Positions 35,651 through 45,325 of a DNA stretch of 64,000 nucleotides are shown here, one piece after another. Source of the stretch: an uncultured Chloroflexota bacterium (GTDB lineage Bacteria; Chloroflexota; Anaerolineae; Anaerolineales; Anaerolineaceae); contig CADATZ010000001.1 in NCBI GenBank assembly GCA_902791025.1, positions 310,001-374,000 of the forward strand, written 5' to 3'. The notes beneath the pieces are model-generated. The model was not told the origin of the DNA. It ran no database searches and saw nothing but the letters and a program-made list of their open reading frames with translations. The first letter of the stretch is position 1; every line of letters starts with the position of its first letter. The translations under genes and the position numbers were made by a program.

Positions 35651-35851
35651 TTATAATCCTTAATAATTTTGAATTACTCGAATCACAGGATATTTTTATA
35701 AAAATTATGTATGTTTGCATTTTCCTTTAATTCTGCTCCAAATCCTGCAAAGATTTATTATAATAGATATAATGGTAGGGGAAACTTTTTTTAATATCTG
35801 AACGTTATTATTATGCATGAAAAAAACGATATAAATATGGCAGGGATAAAA

Positions 35852-36463
35852 ATGAATAAATATAAAATTTCTATATTGTTATTCTATATTCTTTTGGAAT
35901 GCATTATCAATTCTCCTGTTTTTGCTGGAACAATTCCTCCTGATAAAACACAGCAGGTGTTGGATCTTTTGGCCGTGGAATGTCAAAATATTAGTGATTA
36001 TAGCGTTATGGCTGGATATGGCGATACCTCAAGGTTCGATGCAATTAGAAATCATATCGAAATAACAATCAATAACCTTTCCATCCTTATGAATGGGTAC
36101 GATTCAGAGTCTATTAATGCCTTATGGACTATGTATAATCAATTCGGTCCGGATGCTCAATCAGCTCGGCAAACAGCTGAACGTTGCTCAATTATTAGGG
36201 GTGAAATTTATAAAAAGTTTGTGAATGACGAAAATTTAAATCAAAAGAATCAAAACATATCATCCTTCGATGATTGTGCGAAAGCCGGATATCGTGTAAA
36301 TGGTGGAACATGTTTTATAGGTGGAACATCTGTTTTTGATGATGAGGGAAATTTGATTGGCTTTTATTACTCTGATTGTTTTGATAATCAGGGCTTTCAT
36401 CCCGGATCATGTTGGGATTGCTATTATGGCGCTGACAATGATGGTTGTATTGAAAGGCAATAA
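35852..36463 (+). CDS. Secreted cysteine-rich protein of unknown function
   Basis: 203 residues from the ATG at 35852 (AGGG upstream). The signal peptide is YKISILLFYILLECIINSPVFA. A helical middle section (~25-125) is followed by a C-terminal Cys-rich module: CAKAGYRVNGGTC, YYSDC, CWDC, GC. The spacing suggests disulfides or a metal site. No family is recognised. The TPR gene starts 8 bp later, so they are likely co-transcribed. Two TATAAT boxes occur upstream at 35759 and 35768. Confidence 0.7.
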   Translation: MNKYKISILLFYILLECIINSPVFAGTIPPDKTQQVLDLLAVECQNISDYSVMAGYGDTSRFDAIRNHIEITINNLSILMNGYDSESINALWTMYNQFGPDAQSARQTAERCSIIRGEIYKKFVNDENLNQKNQNISSFDDCAKAGYRVNGGTCFIGGTSVFDDEGNLIGFYYSDCFDNQGFHPGSCWDCYYGADNDGCIERQ

Positions 36464-36471
36464 TAAAATCT

Positions 36472-37818
36472 ATGCAGTTGACTGGGAAAAACATCGAATT
36501 TAAGCATGAAAACCGTTCAAACCCTTTGACCGTACTTTTTTTGCTATTCCTTTGTGTATTAAGTTTATTTTTACTGAAAGCAGTTGTATCACAAACAATT
36601 GTATCGCCATGGCTTCCGACGGCTGTGCCTACAAGAAACGCAAATTCTTTTGCGATGGAAGCAGATACTTATTTCAGGGCTGGAAATCTAAAAAAAGCAG
36701 CTGATTCATATGAAGCTGCTTCTGTACTTGAATCTGACAATCCAGATTATGTATGGAAACGCGGACGTTCTCTGATTTACCTCACAGGATCACAAACTAC
36801 AGATCAGGAAAAAGCAGCTACTCTGACAAATGTAATAGAAACATTAGAAAAAGCATTAGAAACTTTTACCGAGAATTCAAACATTTATTCAATATTGGCT
36901 TTTGCATATATCTGGTATGCAGATGCAGATCTTTGCGGAGCTGCAAACGTTGAAACTAATCAAGCTTTAGCTGAAAGCAACATAAGACGTGCCGTTGATT
37001 TTAACTCACGTAATCCTCTGGCATATGCTATTTATTCGGAAATTCTTCTGGCACAATCAAACTACGTCCGAGCTGAACAGATGTTGAGTCAAGCTCTCGA
37101 ATATGGTTCATCCGAAGCATCTGAATCGGATCTTATGTTTGATGTTTATAGAGTGCAGGGAATTCTGCTTGAGTCATATGGACAATATCGATCAGCTATT
37201 GATGCCTACAATCATGCTCTTGAATTCTCACCTAATATGACTTTTCTTCAGATTCGTATAGGTGTAAACTGGCGCCAAATTACTGATTATGATTCTGCTT
37301 TAGAGATGTTTGCTAAGGCTGCCAGAATTAATGATCAGTTAGGTGTTAAAGATCCTATGCCGTATATTGCAATTGGTAACACATATTCGCAGACAGGTGA
37401 CTTTTATGCAGCCGGATTAAATATTAAGAAGGCTTTGCAAATTAATCCATATAATGCAGATGTCTATGGACGTTTGGGTGTGAATTATTACAAAGCGAGA
37501 AATTATGAGGCTGCAATTGAAGCATTAGGTTGCGTAGTTAATGGCTGTGGCGCTTTAACGAGTTGTAATGTCAGGGAATGTTTAGATGAGGGCGATCCAA
37601 TTATCGAGATTGCAAAGATGCCCATTTCCAGTTCCACAGTTCCCTATTATTTTTCATATGTTGGTGCATTAGCTTATATGCATACAGCTGCGAATCGTTA
37701 TTGCGAAGAAGCTGTTAAAGTTGCACGCGAAATTGAAGAAGTGTATGGTGATGATCCTTCTGTCATGTCAATTGTCAGGGATGGACAGGCTATATGTGCA
37801 TCATACGGATATAGATAA
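36472..37818 (+). CDS. Membrane-anchored TPR-repeat protein
   Basis: 448 residues. A single N-terminal helix (~17-40, LTVLFLLFLCVLSLFLLKAVV) anchors the protein. The rest is TPR-like helical repeats, e.g. AMEADTYFRAGNLKKAADSYEAASV, LESYGQYRSAIDAYNHALEF, ITDYDSALEMFAKAARI, AIGNTYSQTGDFYAAGLNIKKAL, and NYEAAIEALG. The C-terminal part contains several Cys (NGCGALTSCNVRECLD). It is likely outside the cell and acts as a scaffold, but partners are unknown. coaE follows 15 bp later. Confidence 0.8.
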   Translation: MQLTGKNIEFKHENRSNPLTVLFLLFLCVLSLFLLKAVVSQTIVSPWLPTAVPTRNANSFAMEADTYFRAGNLKKAADSYEAASVLESDNPDYVWKRGRSLIYLTGSQTTDQEKAATLTNVIETLEKALETFTENSNIYSILAFAYIWYADADLCGAANVETNQALAESNIRRAVDFNSRNPLAYAIYSEILLAQSNYVRAEQMLSQALEYGSSEASESDLMFDVYRVQGILLESYGQYRSAIDAYNHALEFSPNMTFLQIRIGVNWRQITDYDSALEMFAKAARINDQLGVKDPMPYIAIGNTYSQTGDFYAAGLNIKKALQINPYNADVYGRLGVNYYKARNYEAAIEALGCVVNGCGALTSCNVRECLDEGDPIIEIAKMPISSSTVPYYFSYVGALAYMHTAANRYCEEAVKVAREIEEVYGDDPSVMSIVRDGQAICASYGYR

Positions 37819-37833
37819 AATGGAGTACATAAA

Positions 37834-38415
37834 ATGATTATCGGCGTTACAGGTGGAATAGCCTCCGGAAAAAGCGAAGTGTGCAGGATATTAGAGAGCT
37901 TGGGATTTGTAAAGATTGATGCAGATGTTATTGCTCATGATGTGCTGAAAAATTCTGAAATTGTCAAAGAAGTAGTTGCGAGATTTGGCGAACAGGTTCT
38001 AAAAGATGATGATCAATTACTAATTGACCGCAAAAAATTAGGGAAAATAGTTTTTTCTGATAATAACAAAATGAATATTTTGGAGAGTATCACACATCCG
38101 CAAATAACTAAACAAATAGAGAGTATTATTAGTAATAATAAAGAAAAAAATTTTGTCATCGAAGCTATTGAATTGGTAAGTTCAGGTCTTATTGACTTAT
38201 GTGATCAATTATGGGTAGTACATGTTGATCAAGAACAACAGTTGAAACGCCTGATAGAAAACAGAGGTATGTCTTTAGAAGATGCAATGTCAAGGATTAA
38301 AATGCAGGAAAACCACGATTGGAGCGAATCAGATGCTGATCGAATTATTTATTCGACTGAGCCTATTGAAACAATGGTAAAACAGGTGAAAGATGCTCTG
38401 GAAATATCCGATTAA
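37834..38415 (+). CDS. coaE: Dephospho-CoA kinase
   Basis: 193 residues. It starts with IIGVTGGIASGKSEVCRIL, the P-loop of CoaE, followed by IDADVIAHDVL. The C-terminal VHVDQEQQLKRLIENRGMSLEDAMSRIKMQ is also typical. It catalyses the last step of coenzyme A synthesis. It lies between the TPR protein and cdaA. Confidence 0.95.
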   Translation: MIIGVTGGIASGKSEVCRILESLGFVKIDADVIAHDVLKNSEIVKEVVARFGEQVLKDDDQLLIDRKKLGKIVFSDNNKMNILESITHPQITKQIESIISNNKEKNFVIEAIELVSSGLIDLCDQLWVVHVDQEQQLKRLIENRGMSLEDAMSRIKMQENHDWSESDADRIIYSTEPIETMVKQVKDALEISD

Positions 38416-38442
38416 TGAACGCCGGGAAGAGAGAGAACAGAA

Positions 38443-39336
38443 TTGGAAACAATTATTAATGAATTAACTTTCATTGGGCAGAGATTTACAAAAAACAGTA
38501 TTCCAGATATATTGCTGGTTGCTCTAATGATTTTTATTGTAGTAAAACTGCTGCAAAATACTCGTGGTTTTAATATGATCCGAGGATTGGTTATAGCATT
38601 TGTTGTTTTTGGAATGCTGAGTCTGTTTCAAAATCTGACCGCTTTCAATTGGGTCGTGTCTAATGCTACGCCGGTATTATTAATTATGATCCCGGTTGTA
38701 TTTGCTCCGGAAATAAGAAGATCAATAGACCGTGTCGGTGGCTTGCGAAATATAAAAGAAATTTTTTTATCCACACCTAAAGATTCAGAACTAATGTATG
38801 ATGTGGCAGAAACACTAAGTGATGCATGCATGCGGCTTGCGGCGAGAAATCATGGTGCTCTTATTGTTTTAGAATATTTTGATGATCTCGATAAAGAAAT
38901 TACTGCAGGTGTTCCTGTGGATGCAACAGTGACGGTGCAATTACTTCTGCAAATATTTTATCCAAATACTCCTCTGCACGATGGTGCTGTAATAATACGA
39001 AATGGCAGAATCTATATGGCATCATGTGTTATGCCATTGTCATCCAAAAATTCTTTGGAAAAAAACCCGGAGCGTCACGTGGGGTTACGGCATCGAGCTG
39101 CATTGGGAGTCAGTGAAGAAACGGACTGCCTGGCAATTGTGGTATCGGAAGAGAGAGGTTCCATATCATTGTGTAGAAATGGTGTAATGAAAAGAGATAT
39201 AACTGCTGAACAGTTGTCTGAAATTATTAAAGAGGCTTATGCTCAGCCGCCTCAGCTATCATTCGTTGAGTCTGTTAAGCAGATTATTGGAAATTGGGGT
39301 AATTCAATAAATAAAAAAGACGGGAATAAAAAATGA
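38443..39336 (+). CDS. cdaA: Diadenylate cyclase CdaA (DisA_N domain)
   Basis: 297 residues. Three N-terminal transmembrane helices (~18-95) precede the DAC domain. The catalytic motifs DGAVIIRNGRIYMASCVMPLS and RHRAALGVSEETDCLAIVVSEERGSIS correspond to the DGA and RHR motifs needed for c-di-AMP synthesis. The start is TTG at 38443, 13 nt after GGGAAGAGAG, so the start is less certain. It overlaps the CdaR gene by 4 bp (ATGA), the usual pairing. It makes c-di-AMP, a signal linked to potassium and cell-wall homeostasis. Confidence 0.93.
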   Translation: METIINELTFIGQRFTKNSIPDILLVALMIFIVVKLLQNTRGFNMIRGLVIAFVVFGMLSLFQNLTAFNWVVSNATPVLLIMIPVVFAPEIRRSIDRVGGLRNIKEIFLSTPKDSELMYDVAETLSDACMRLAARNHGALIVLEYFDDLDKEITAGVPVDATVTVQLLLQIFYPNTPLHDGAVIIRNGRIYMASCVMPLSSKNSLEKNPERHVGLRHRAALGVSEETDCLAIVVSEERGSISLCRNGVMKRDITAEQLSEIIKEAYAQPPQLSFVESVKQIIGNWGNSINKKDGNKK

Positions 39337-40643
39337 AAAAGATATTCTTACATATTTTGAAAGATATCCCATTGATTCTTATGTGTATCCTGCTTGCATT
39401 CTTTATCTGGATATTCGCAACAATGACTACGGATCCTACAGAAGAAGGACGTTTTTCACAGACTGTTACTATTGAAACTGTTGGATTAGATGAAGATATG
39501 ATAATCACGAATGGCCTTCCGTATACTGTGTCAATCAATTTACGAGCTCCTAATTCCATTTGGCGCCGTATATCTCTTGAAAGGATACAAGCAAAGGCAA
39601 TCGTTGATGTTACAGGATTAGAACCGGGAGTCCATCAAGTTCCAATTTCAATTCAAATTGGAATAAAACCAGTACAAATTGTATCCTTTACACCTAATAC
39701 TGCTACAGTAACAATTGAAAAATACGAATCAAGGAAATTTAATATTTCAGTTGAGGAATCAGGTGAGATTCCAACTGCATTTCGTGCTGAGGCACCTGTT
39801 TTATCTCAAAATGAAGTTTCAATATCGGGAACTGCATCTCAATTAGACACAATTAGTAAAGTTGTTGTCAATCTTGAAAGAAATAATAATACAGAAACGA
39901 TTGAAGAATCTTTGCCTGTTACAGCATATACTGAAGATGGAAAAGTCGTACGGGATATCACCATATCGCCAGATAAGGTGAAAGTAACTGAAGAAATTAA
40001 AATGCGTGGTGGTTATCGAATTTTATCCGTTAAACTTTCAGTAAAAGGGGAAATTTCTTCAGGTTATCGTGTAGATAATTTGAGTGTTGATCCAGGATTT
40101 GTAACTGTTTATTCAGCTGATAAAGAGCTATTGAACAGCTTAAACAGTTATATTGAAACAGAAACAATTACACTCGATGAAATTAACTCAACGACAAATA
40201 GAAAAGTCGGATTATCTGTACCTGATGGTATTACATTGGTTGGTGATTCAACTGTTACAGTGAATATAGAAATCAGTGCTATTGAGGGTACTTCAACATT
40301 TGGTCAAATTCCGGTTTCGATGATTGGTTTGGAAGAAGGACTGGAAGCTGTTATTTCTCCATCAGATATTGATATTTATTTAGTTGGCCCAATAATTACT
40401 CTTGCTGAAATTGAACCTGAAGACATACATGCCGTTATAGAGCTTCAAGATTTAGTTGAAGGTAGTTATCAAATTGCACCAAAGGTGGAAGTTTCTGCGT
40501 CTGATACGATTACAGTGCAATCAATTCAGCCAGCAACTATCGAAGTTCAAATAACTGAAATACCCAATTTAAACATTTCGGAATCGGACAGCGGAAATGA
40601 AATAAATAATGGAGATGATAATATTGCAGGAGATGGAAGTTAA
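39333..40643 (+). CDS. cdaR: CdaR/YbbR-like regulator of CdaA
   Basis: 436 residues with one N-terminal transmembrane helix (LHILKDIPLILMCILLAFFIWIF) followed by YbbR-type repeats: GLPYTVSINLRAP, FNISVEESGEIPTAF, LSVKLSVKGEISSGY, TFGQIPVSMIGL. The extracytoplasmic repeats regulate CdaA. Most homologues have three to four repeats. It overlaps cdaA by 4 bp. A terminator follows at 40747. Confidence 0.9.
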   Translation: MKKIFLHILKDIPLILMCILLAFFIWIFATMTTDPTEEGRFSQTVTIETVGLDEDMIITNGLPYTVSINLRAPNSIWRRISLERIQAKAIVDVTGLEPGVHQVPISIQIGIKPVQIVSFTPNTATVTIEKYESRKFNISVEESGEIPTAFRAEAPVLSQNEVSISGTASQLDTISKVVVNLERNNNTETIEESLPVTAYTEDGKVVRDITISPDKVKVTEEIKMRGGYRILSVKLSVKGEISSGYRVDNLSVDPGFVTVYSADKELLNSLNSYIETETITLDEINSTTNRKVGLSVPDGITLVGDSTVTVNIEISAIEGTSTFGQIPVSMIGLEEGLEAVISPSDIDIYLVGPIITLAEIEPEDIHAVIELQDLVEGSYQIAPKVEVSASDTITVQSIQPATIEVQITEIPNLNISESDSGNEINNGDDNIAGDGS

Positions 40644-40947
40644 GATAATCATAAAATATTGACTATCTTCATAAATGCAGCTACGCAGAAACAATTAAAT
40701 TGAGTACATGGAATCTGGATCTAAACAAAATAAATTATGTAAAGAATTAAAAGCCACTGTTTTCGTGTGGCTTTTAAGATAATAATTATCTATTAGTAAT
40801 CAGGGAAAAAACACACTTGGATTGTATTTTTGTTGAAGCACAGCATATACAGGAAAACTCTTGCACTGAATCAAATCGAGATAAGACTGCATCTTTCGGT
40901 AAATATGAACGATAATTTGTGATGTGTCGCCCTGTTTCGAATAGCTG
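40644..40947. other. Gene-free stretch between cdaR and mutS
   Basis: About 300 bp between the convergent cdaR and mutS stops. It contains one clear terminator (40747-40777). The rest is AT-rich and I see no ORF with a ribosome-binding site, no repeat and no RNA motif. Confidence 0.6.
40747..40777. terminator. Terminator between cdaR and mutS
   Basis: TTAAAAGCCAC (40747-40757) and GTGGCTTTTAA (40767-40777) form a perfect 11-bp inverted repeat with a nine-base loop. The stem ends in A/T runs on both strands, so it can terminate both converging transcripts. Confidence 0.8.
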
Positions 40948-43521
40948 CTATTGCTCAAATTTATGTTTCCAGGTATATAAAGTGTTAATTGCCTCTATTG
41001 GAGAGAGATTATCCACATCAAGAGCATTCAACGCGTCAATAATCGGGTTTGTTTCAGGAAACAAAAGAAGCTGCTCTGTAGGAACAGATGTTTCATGAAG
41101 AGCATTTTGATGGTCTACTGACTCAAGCTGAGATAGAATTTCATTAGCCCTGTTGATTACCGGTTTGGGAAGCCCTGCGATTTGAGCAACATGAATACCA
41201 TATGAACGATCGGCTGCTCCCGCAATTATTTTATGCAGGAAAACAACGTCTCCATTCGTCTCGCTGACAGCGACATTATAATTGCGGACACCCGGAAGGG
41301 TTTCGGCAAGTTTTGTCAGCTCATGGTAATGTGTCGCGAAAAGAGTTCTCGACCGAAGTTTCGGTGCATTATGGATATATTCAACAATTGCCCAGGCTAT
41401 CGAAACGCCGTCATATGTGCTTGTGCCGCGTCCGATTTCATCAAGGATCAGCAGACTCTTATTGGTAGCATTGTTCAAAATATTAGCAGTCTCTACCATT
41501 TCAACCATGAATGTTGACAGACCGGCATGGATCTCATCCTGAGCCCCGATACGTGTAAAAATCCGGTCAACCAAACCCAATTCAGCCTTCTCAGCAGGCA
41601 CAAAGGATCCCATTTGTGCCATAAGGACTATAATAGCGGTTTGTCTGAGAAATGTGGATTTTCCGCTCATATTCGGACCGGTAATCACACGAACGATCTC
41701 TCCGTTTTCAAATTGAACATCATTCGGAATAAAGCTATTCCCATGAGTCATATTTTTCTCGACAACAGGATGGCGTCCGGCTGTTATATTGATCTTATTT
41801 GAATCATCAACAATGGGACAGACATAATTATTAATCGCCGCTGCTTCGGAAAGGGAAAGCAGTACGTCCAAAGTTCCGATTGCGTGAGCAGTATCTAATA
41901 TCTCATCTGAATATTGACTGATTTCATGACATATCTGATCAAAAAGACGTAACTCAATTTGGTGAATATTGTCATCCGCATTCAGGATCAGTGTCTCATA
42001 TTCCTTCATTTCTGGCGTTATAAATCTTTCCGCATTGACCAGTGTTTGTTTGCGTAAATAATTATCAGGTGCAGATGAAGCTGACCCTCGTGAAATTTCA
42101 ATATAATAGCCAAAAACCTTGTTGTAACTTACCTTGAGGGTTTTTATTCCGGTGCGTTCCCGTTCTTTTGACTCTAAATTCGCCATCCAATCCCGTGCTT
42201 CACTTGAATGAAGCTTTATGTTATCCAGTTCATCAGAATAACCGCTGCGAATAATACCGGTATTCGCCAATGTGGCGGGAGGTTCATCAGAAATGGCGTT
42301 TGAAAGAATAGAATAAACTTCGCTCAACGTATAAAAGGGTCCTGTTGCCGGTTTCAGCAAGCCCATATATGGTTCGAGCAAATCAATCAGCTCGGGTAGT
42401 ACGTTCAAAGATGTCCGCAATGAAACAAGGTCCCTCGGAATAGCGTTTTTTGAACTTATACGATTTATCAATCTTTCAATATCTGATATGCTCTTTAAAA
42501 CCGAAAACAGTTCCGCACGCAGCATTCCGTTATTAAAAAGGCATTGGATCGCTGTCTGTCTGACTTTGATTGCATCCAGGTTGATCAGAGGTTTATTGAC
42601 CCATTGACGAATTAATCGTTTCCCCATCGGTGTTACAGTCTTATCCAGAACACCCAGTAAAGAACCATTAACATCATTATTTCGAAGCGTTTCGGTGAGC
42701 TCAAGATTCCTTCGTGTAGATGAATCTATCAGCATAAATTCGTCTAAGGAGTATAGGGATATTTTATTCAGCAATTTTAATGTTGCTGCCTGGTTTTTTG
42801 TCAGATAACTGATAATTGCGCCGGCAGCACATACAGAAGCAGAATTTAAAACAAGTCCAAAACCATCCAGCGTAGTAACGTTAAAATGGTCTAAAAGAGT
42901 ATTACTCGCTCTTGATGGTTCAAAAAATGATTTCGGTACCCGGGTAATATGCAGGTAGGAAGGCAAATCGAAATCAGAATTATCAGATATGATGATCTCA
43001 GCAGGATTCAGTCTGGTTATTTCTGATAGTAAATCAGAAAGTACATTAGCGGTTTTCAACTCAGTTGTATAAAACTCACCGGTCGAAATATCGACATAAG
43101 AAATACCAAGATAATTTGAATTGAACGCAGCCGACAAAAGGTAGTTATTAGAGTCCTTTTTGAGTAAGCCGGGTTCAATAAGCGTCCCGGGAGTGATAAT
43201 TCTTGTCACTTCTCTCGGAAACAGTCCATTGACAGCCTGGTTCCCCATTTGTTCACATATAGCGACATGATAGCCTTTATCGATCATGCGGGAAAGATAA
43301 TTCTCAACAGCATGGTATGGAATACCGGCCATAGGAACACGTTTGTTTTTCCCGACACTGCGGGAAGTCAGTACCAAATCCAATTCTTTTGACGCAATTT
43401 CCGCGTCTTCATCAAAAGTTTCGTAAAAATCTCCTAACCGGAAAAATAATATTGCATCCGGATATTGTTTTTTTATATCTAAATATTGTTGTCTGATAGG
43501 GGTATTATTTTCTTCACACAT
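40948..43521 (-). CDS. mutS: DNA mismatch repair protein MutS
   Basis: 857 residues with all MutS domains. The mismatch-binding Phe motif is in FFRLGDFYETFDEDA near residue 23 (F-x-E context of MutS1). The C-terminal ATPase has Walker A TGPNMSGKSTFLRQ near residue 615, and Walker B SLLILDEIGRGTSTYDG near 690, followed by ATHYHEL. It recognises mispairs. No mutL is adjacent. The start overlaps the SpoU gene by 8 bp. Confidence 0.97.
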   Translation of the reverse strand: MCEENNTPIRQQYLDIKKQYPDAILFFRLGDFYETFDEDAEIASKELDLVLTSRSVGKNKRVPMAGIPYHAVENYLSRMIDKGYHVAICEQMGNQAVNGLFPREVTRIITPGTLIEPGLLKKDSNNYLLSAAFNSNYLGISYVDISTGEFYTTELKTANVLSDLLSEITRLNPAEIIISDNSDFDLPSYLHITRVPKSFFEPSRASNTLLDHFNVTTLDGFGLVLNSASVCAAGAIISYLTKNQAATLKLLNKISLYSLDEFMLIDSSTRRNLELTETLRNNDVNGSLLGVLDKTVTPMGKRLIRQWVNKPLINLDAIKVRQTAIQCLFNNGMLRAELFSVLKSISDIERLINRISSKNAIPRDLVSLRTSLNVLPELIDLLEPYMGLLKPATGPFYTLSEVYSILSNAISDEPPATLANTGIIRSGYSDELDNIKLHSSEARDWMANLESKERERTGIKTLKVSYNKVFGYYIEISRGSASSAPDNYLRKQTLVNAERFITPEMKEYETLILNADDNIHQIELRLFDQICHEISQYSDEILDTAHAIGTLDVLLSLSEAAAINNYVCPIVDDSNKINITAGRHPVVEKNMTHGNSFIPNDVQFENGEIVRVITGPNMSGKSTFLRQTAIIVLMAQMGSFVPAEKAELGLVDRIFTRIGAQDEIHAGLSTFMVEMVETANILNNATNKSLLILDEIGRGTSTYDGVSIAWAIVEYIHNAPKLRSRTLFATHYHELTKLAETLPGVRNYNVAVSETNGDVVFLHKIIAGAADRSYGIHVAQIAGLPKPVINRANEILSQLESVDHQNALHETSVPTEQLLLFPETNPIIDALNALDVDNLSPIEAINTLYTWKHKFEQ

Positions 43522-44170
43522 TTTTCAGTCCTTGATAACGAATGATATAGGATGCAATACCGAAAGCAGTCGCTACATTTAACGATTCTTTTATCCCTTC
43601 CATCGGGATATAAACACACAGCGAACTGTTTTTTACAGCTTCCGGGTCAATTCCGGAAACTTCATTGCCGACAATTAGAGCAACCGGAGCATCTTGTTGT
43701 TTTATTATTGGCAGGGCGGTAAACAAGTCAACTGACGTATCTCCGCCTTCCAGTGAAATCAGAAAGTATCCTTCTCTTTTTATTCTTTCGACTGTTTCCA
43801 GGACGCTCCAGGAATGCTCCCAAAGGACGGATTGCTCGGCCCCCAGTGCGGTTTTCCCAACCCTTGGATTCTCCGGAGTAGGGGTTATTCCGCATAAATA
43901 AAGTTTACTGATACCGGCTCCATCTGAAGATCGGAAAATAGAGCCGACATTGTATGCGCTTCTTATATTGTCGAGAACCGAAATGAAATTATATTTGAGC
44001 GTGTGAACGGCTTTTGTCGGTACAGAAAAAGATTCATAAGGAACTTCAGCCTGTCTCAATGGTGCTCCGCATCGGGGACATTGATATAATTTCCTCTCAG
44101 TTGGACTGAGTGGAAAGCGAAAACCGCATTCATCACAAATGAGTATGTTATGCAGACTCTTATTGGACAC
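43514..44170 (-). CDS. SpoU-family RNA methyltransferase with N-terminal zinc ribbon
   Basis: 218 residues. Residues ~10-50 hold a C-x2-C...C-x2-C ribbon (LICDECGFRF ... YQCPRCGAPL), followed by a SPOUT fold with the deep trefoil-knot motifs: LDNIRSAYNVGSIFRSSDGAG, LIVGNEVSGIDPEAV and CVYIPMEGIKESLNVATAFG. It probably methylates a 2'-O ribose in rRNA or tRNA. The zinc ribbon is an unusual extra part compared with TrmH/RlmB. It overlaps mutS by 8 bp and follows the alcohol dehydrogenase by 37 bp. Confidence 0.85.
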   Translation of the reverse strand: MSNKSLHNILICDECGFRFPLSPTERKLYQCPRCGAPLRQAEVPYESFSVPTKAVHTLKYNFISVLDNIRSAYNVGSIFRSSDGAGISKLYLCGITPTPENPRVGKTALGAEQSVLWEHSWSVLETVERIKREGYFLISLEGGDTSVDLFTALPIIKQQDAPVALIVGNEVSGIDPEAVKNSSLCVYIPMEGIKESLNVATAFGIASYIIRYQGLKNV

Positions 44171-44207
44171 TTCAATATTTCCTGTAGTTCGAATTACTGA
44201 AGCACAT

Positions 44208-45242
44208 CTAAGGATTTAAAATAACTTTCAGGTTATTTTCGTGATTCGTATATAGTTTATCAAACCAGTAGGCGCCATCTGACAATGGTGCGCGGTTCCC
44301 AATTAGAAGATCTACATTGATCAGATTTCTTGCAATGGCATCCAGACAGGCAGGGTATTCTCCGGCAGAAGCACAAGAACCGGCAATATGCAGCTGTTTT
44401 GTTACAATTGCCTGCAGCGGTACAGAAACTTTCGGTGCTGAATTTCCAACAAGAATTATTTTCCCATTTCTCTTACAGATTTCTATACTCAAATTTACGG
44501 TCGTTTCGCTGCCGGCAGCTTCGAATATATAATCAACACCCTGTCCATTCGTTATTTGTCTGACTTTTTCCTGCACATCATCATCTGACGTACACAAAAA
44601 AAAGTCAGCACCGAGCTCTTTGATCAGCTCCTGCTGATTGGATGATCTTTTCACTGCGATTATAGTGCCAAACCCAAACATACGCAGCGTTTGAATCAAA
44701 AGCATACCGATCTTTCCGCATCCAACTACTGCTGCGGAAGCTCCAATTGGATGATCTGCTGCCATATTTGCAGCGTGAAACGCTACTGAAAGCGGTTCAA
44801 TCATTGCAGCCTGGTCGAACGTTACGTTCTCTGGCAATTTATATAAAATATGCTGAGGAACAGCAATATACTCCGCAAATGCGCCGTTTTGACGGTAATC
44901 TTCGCAGGAGACACCAATAACTTTTCGGTTTGTGCATAAATTAACATAGCCACGGCGGCAGCTCTCACATTCATTGCAATATATTGTAGAATCAAAGGTG
45001 ACTCTGTCGCCAATATTCCAATTCCTTACATTGCTTCCAACTTTTTCAATGATCCCACTGGCTTCATGTCCCATAATGACGGGGGGACGTCTTCTGCCGG
45101 TAGAGCCGTCATACCCATGGATATCAGAACCGCAAATGCCGCATGATTTTACCCGGATCAAGACCTCATTTGGTCCGAATTCAGGAGTTTCGGCATCAAT
45201 ATATTCCATTTTTTTATAATCAGTCAGTACAAGTGCTTTCAT
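44208..45242 (-). CDS. Zinc-dependent medium-chain alcohol/polyol dehydrogenase
   Basis: 344 residues. The catalytic zinc site is CGICGSDIHGYD with GHEASGIIEKVG; the structural zinc loop is CNECESCRRGYVNLC. The coenzyme domain has VVGCGKIGMLLIQTL. Relatives include sorbitol dehydrogenase, threonine 3-dehydrogenase and galactitol-1-phosphate dehydrogenase. The substrate is uncertain: no sugar operon is next to it. It begins the unit continuing with the SpoU enzyme and mutS. Confidence 0.88.
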   Translation of the reverse strand: MKALVLTDYKKMEYIDAETPEFGPNEVLIRVKSCGICGSDIHGYDGSTGRRRPPVIMGHEASGIIEKVGSNVRNWNIGDRVTFDSTIYCNECESCRRGYVNLCTNRKVIGVSCEDYRQNGAFAEYIAVPQHILYKLPENVTFDQAAMIEPLSVAFHAANMAADHPIGASAAVVGCGKIGMLLIQTLRMFGFGTIIAVKRSSNQQELIKELGADFFLCTSDDDVQEKVRQITNGQGVDYIFEAAGSETTVNLSIEICKRNGKIILVGNSAPKVSVPLQAIVTKQLHIAGSCASAGEYPACLDAIARNLINVDLLIGNRAPLSDGAYWFDKLYTNHENNLKVILNP

Positions 45243-45325
45243 ATCAAAAGATTACCCAGTTTTCTATATAATTTCAAATAATATTATAATTGCCTTTGAG
45301 AAAAATTGCTGACAAATGAGGAATT

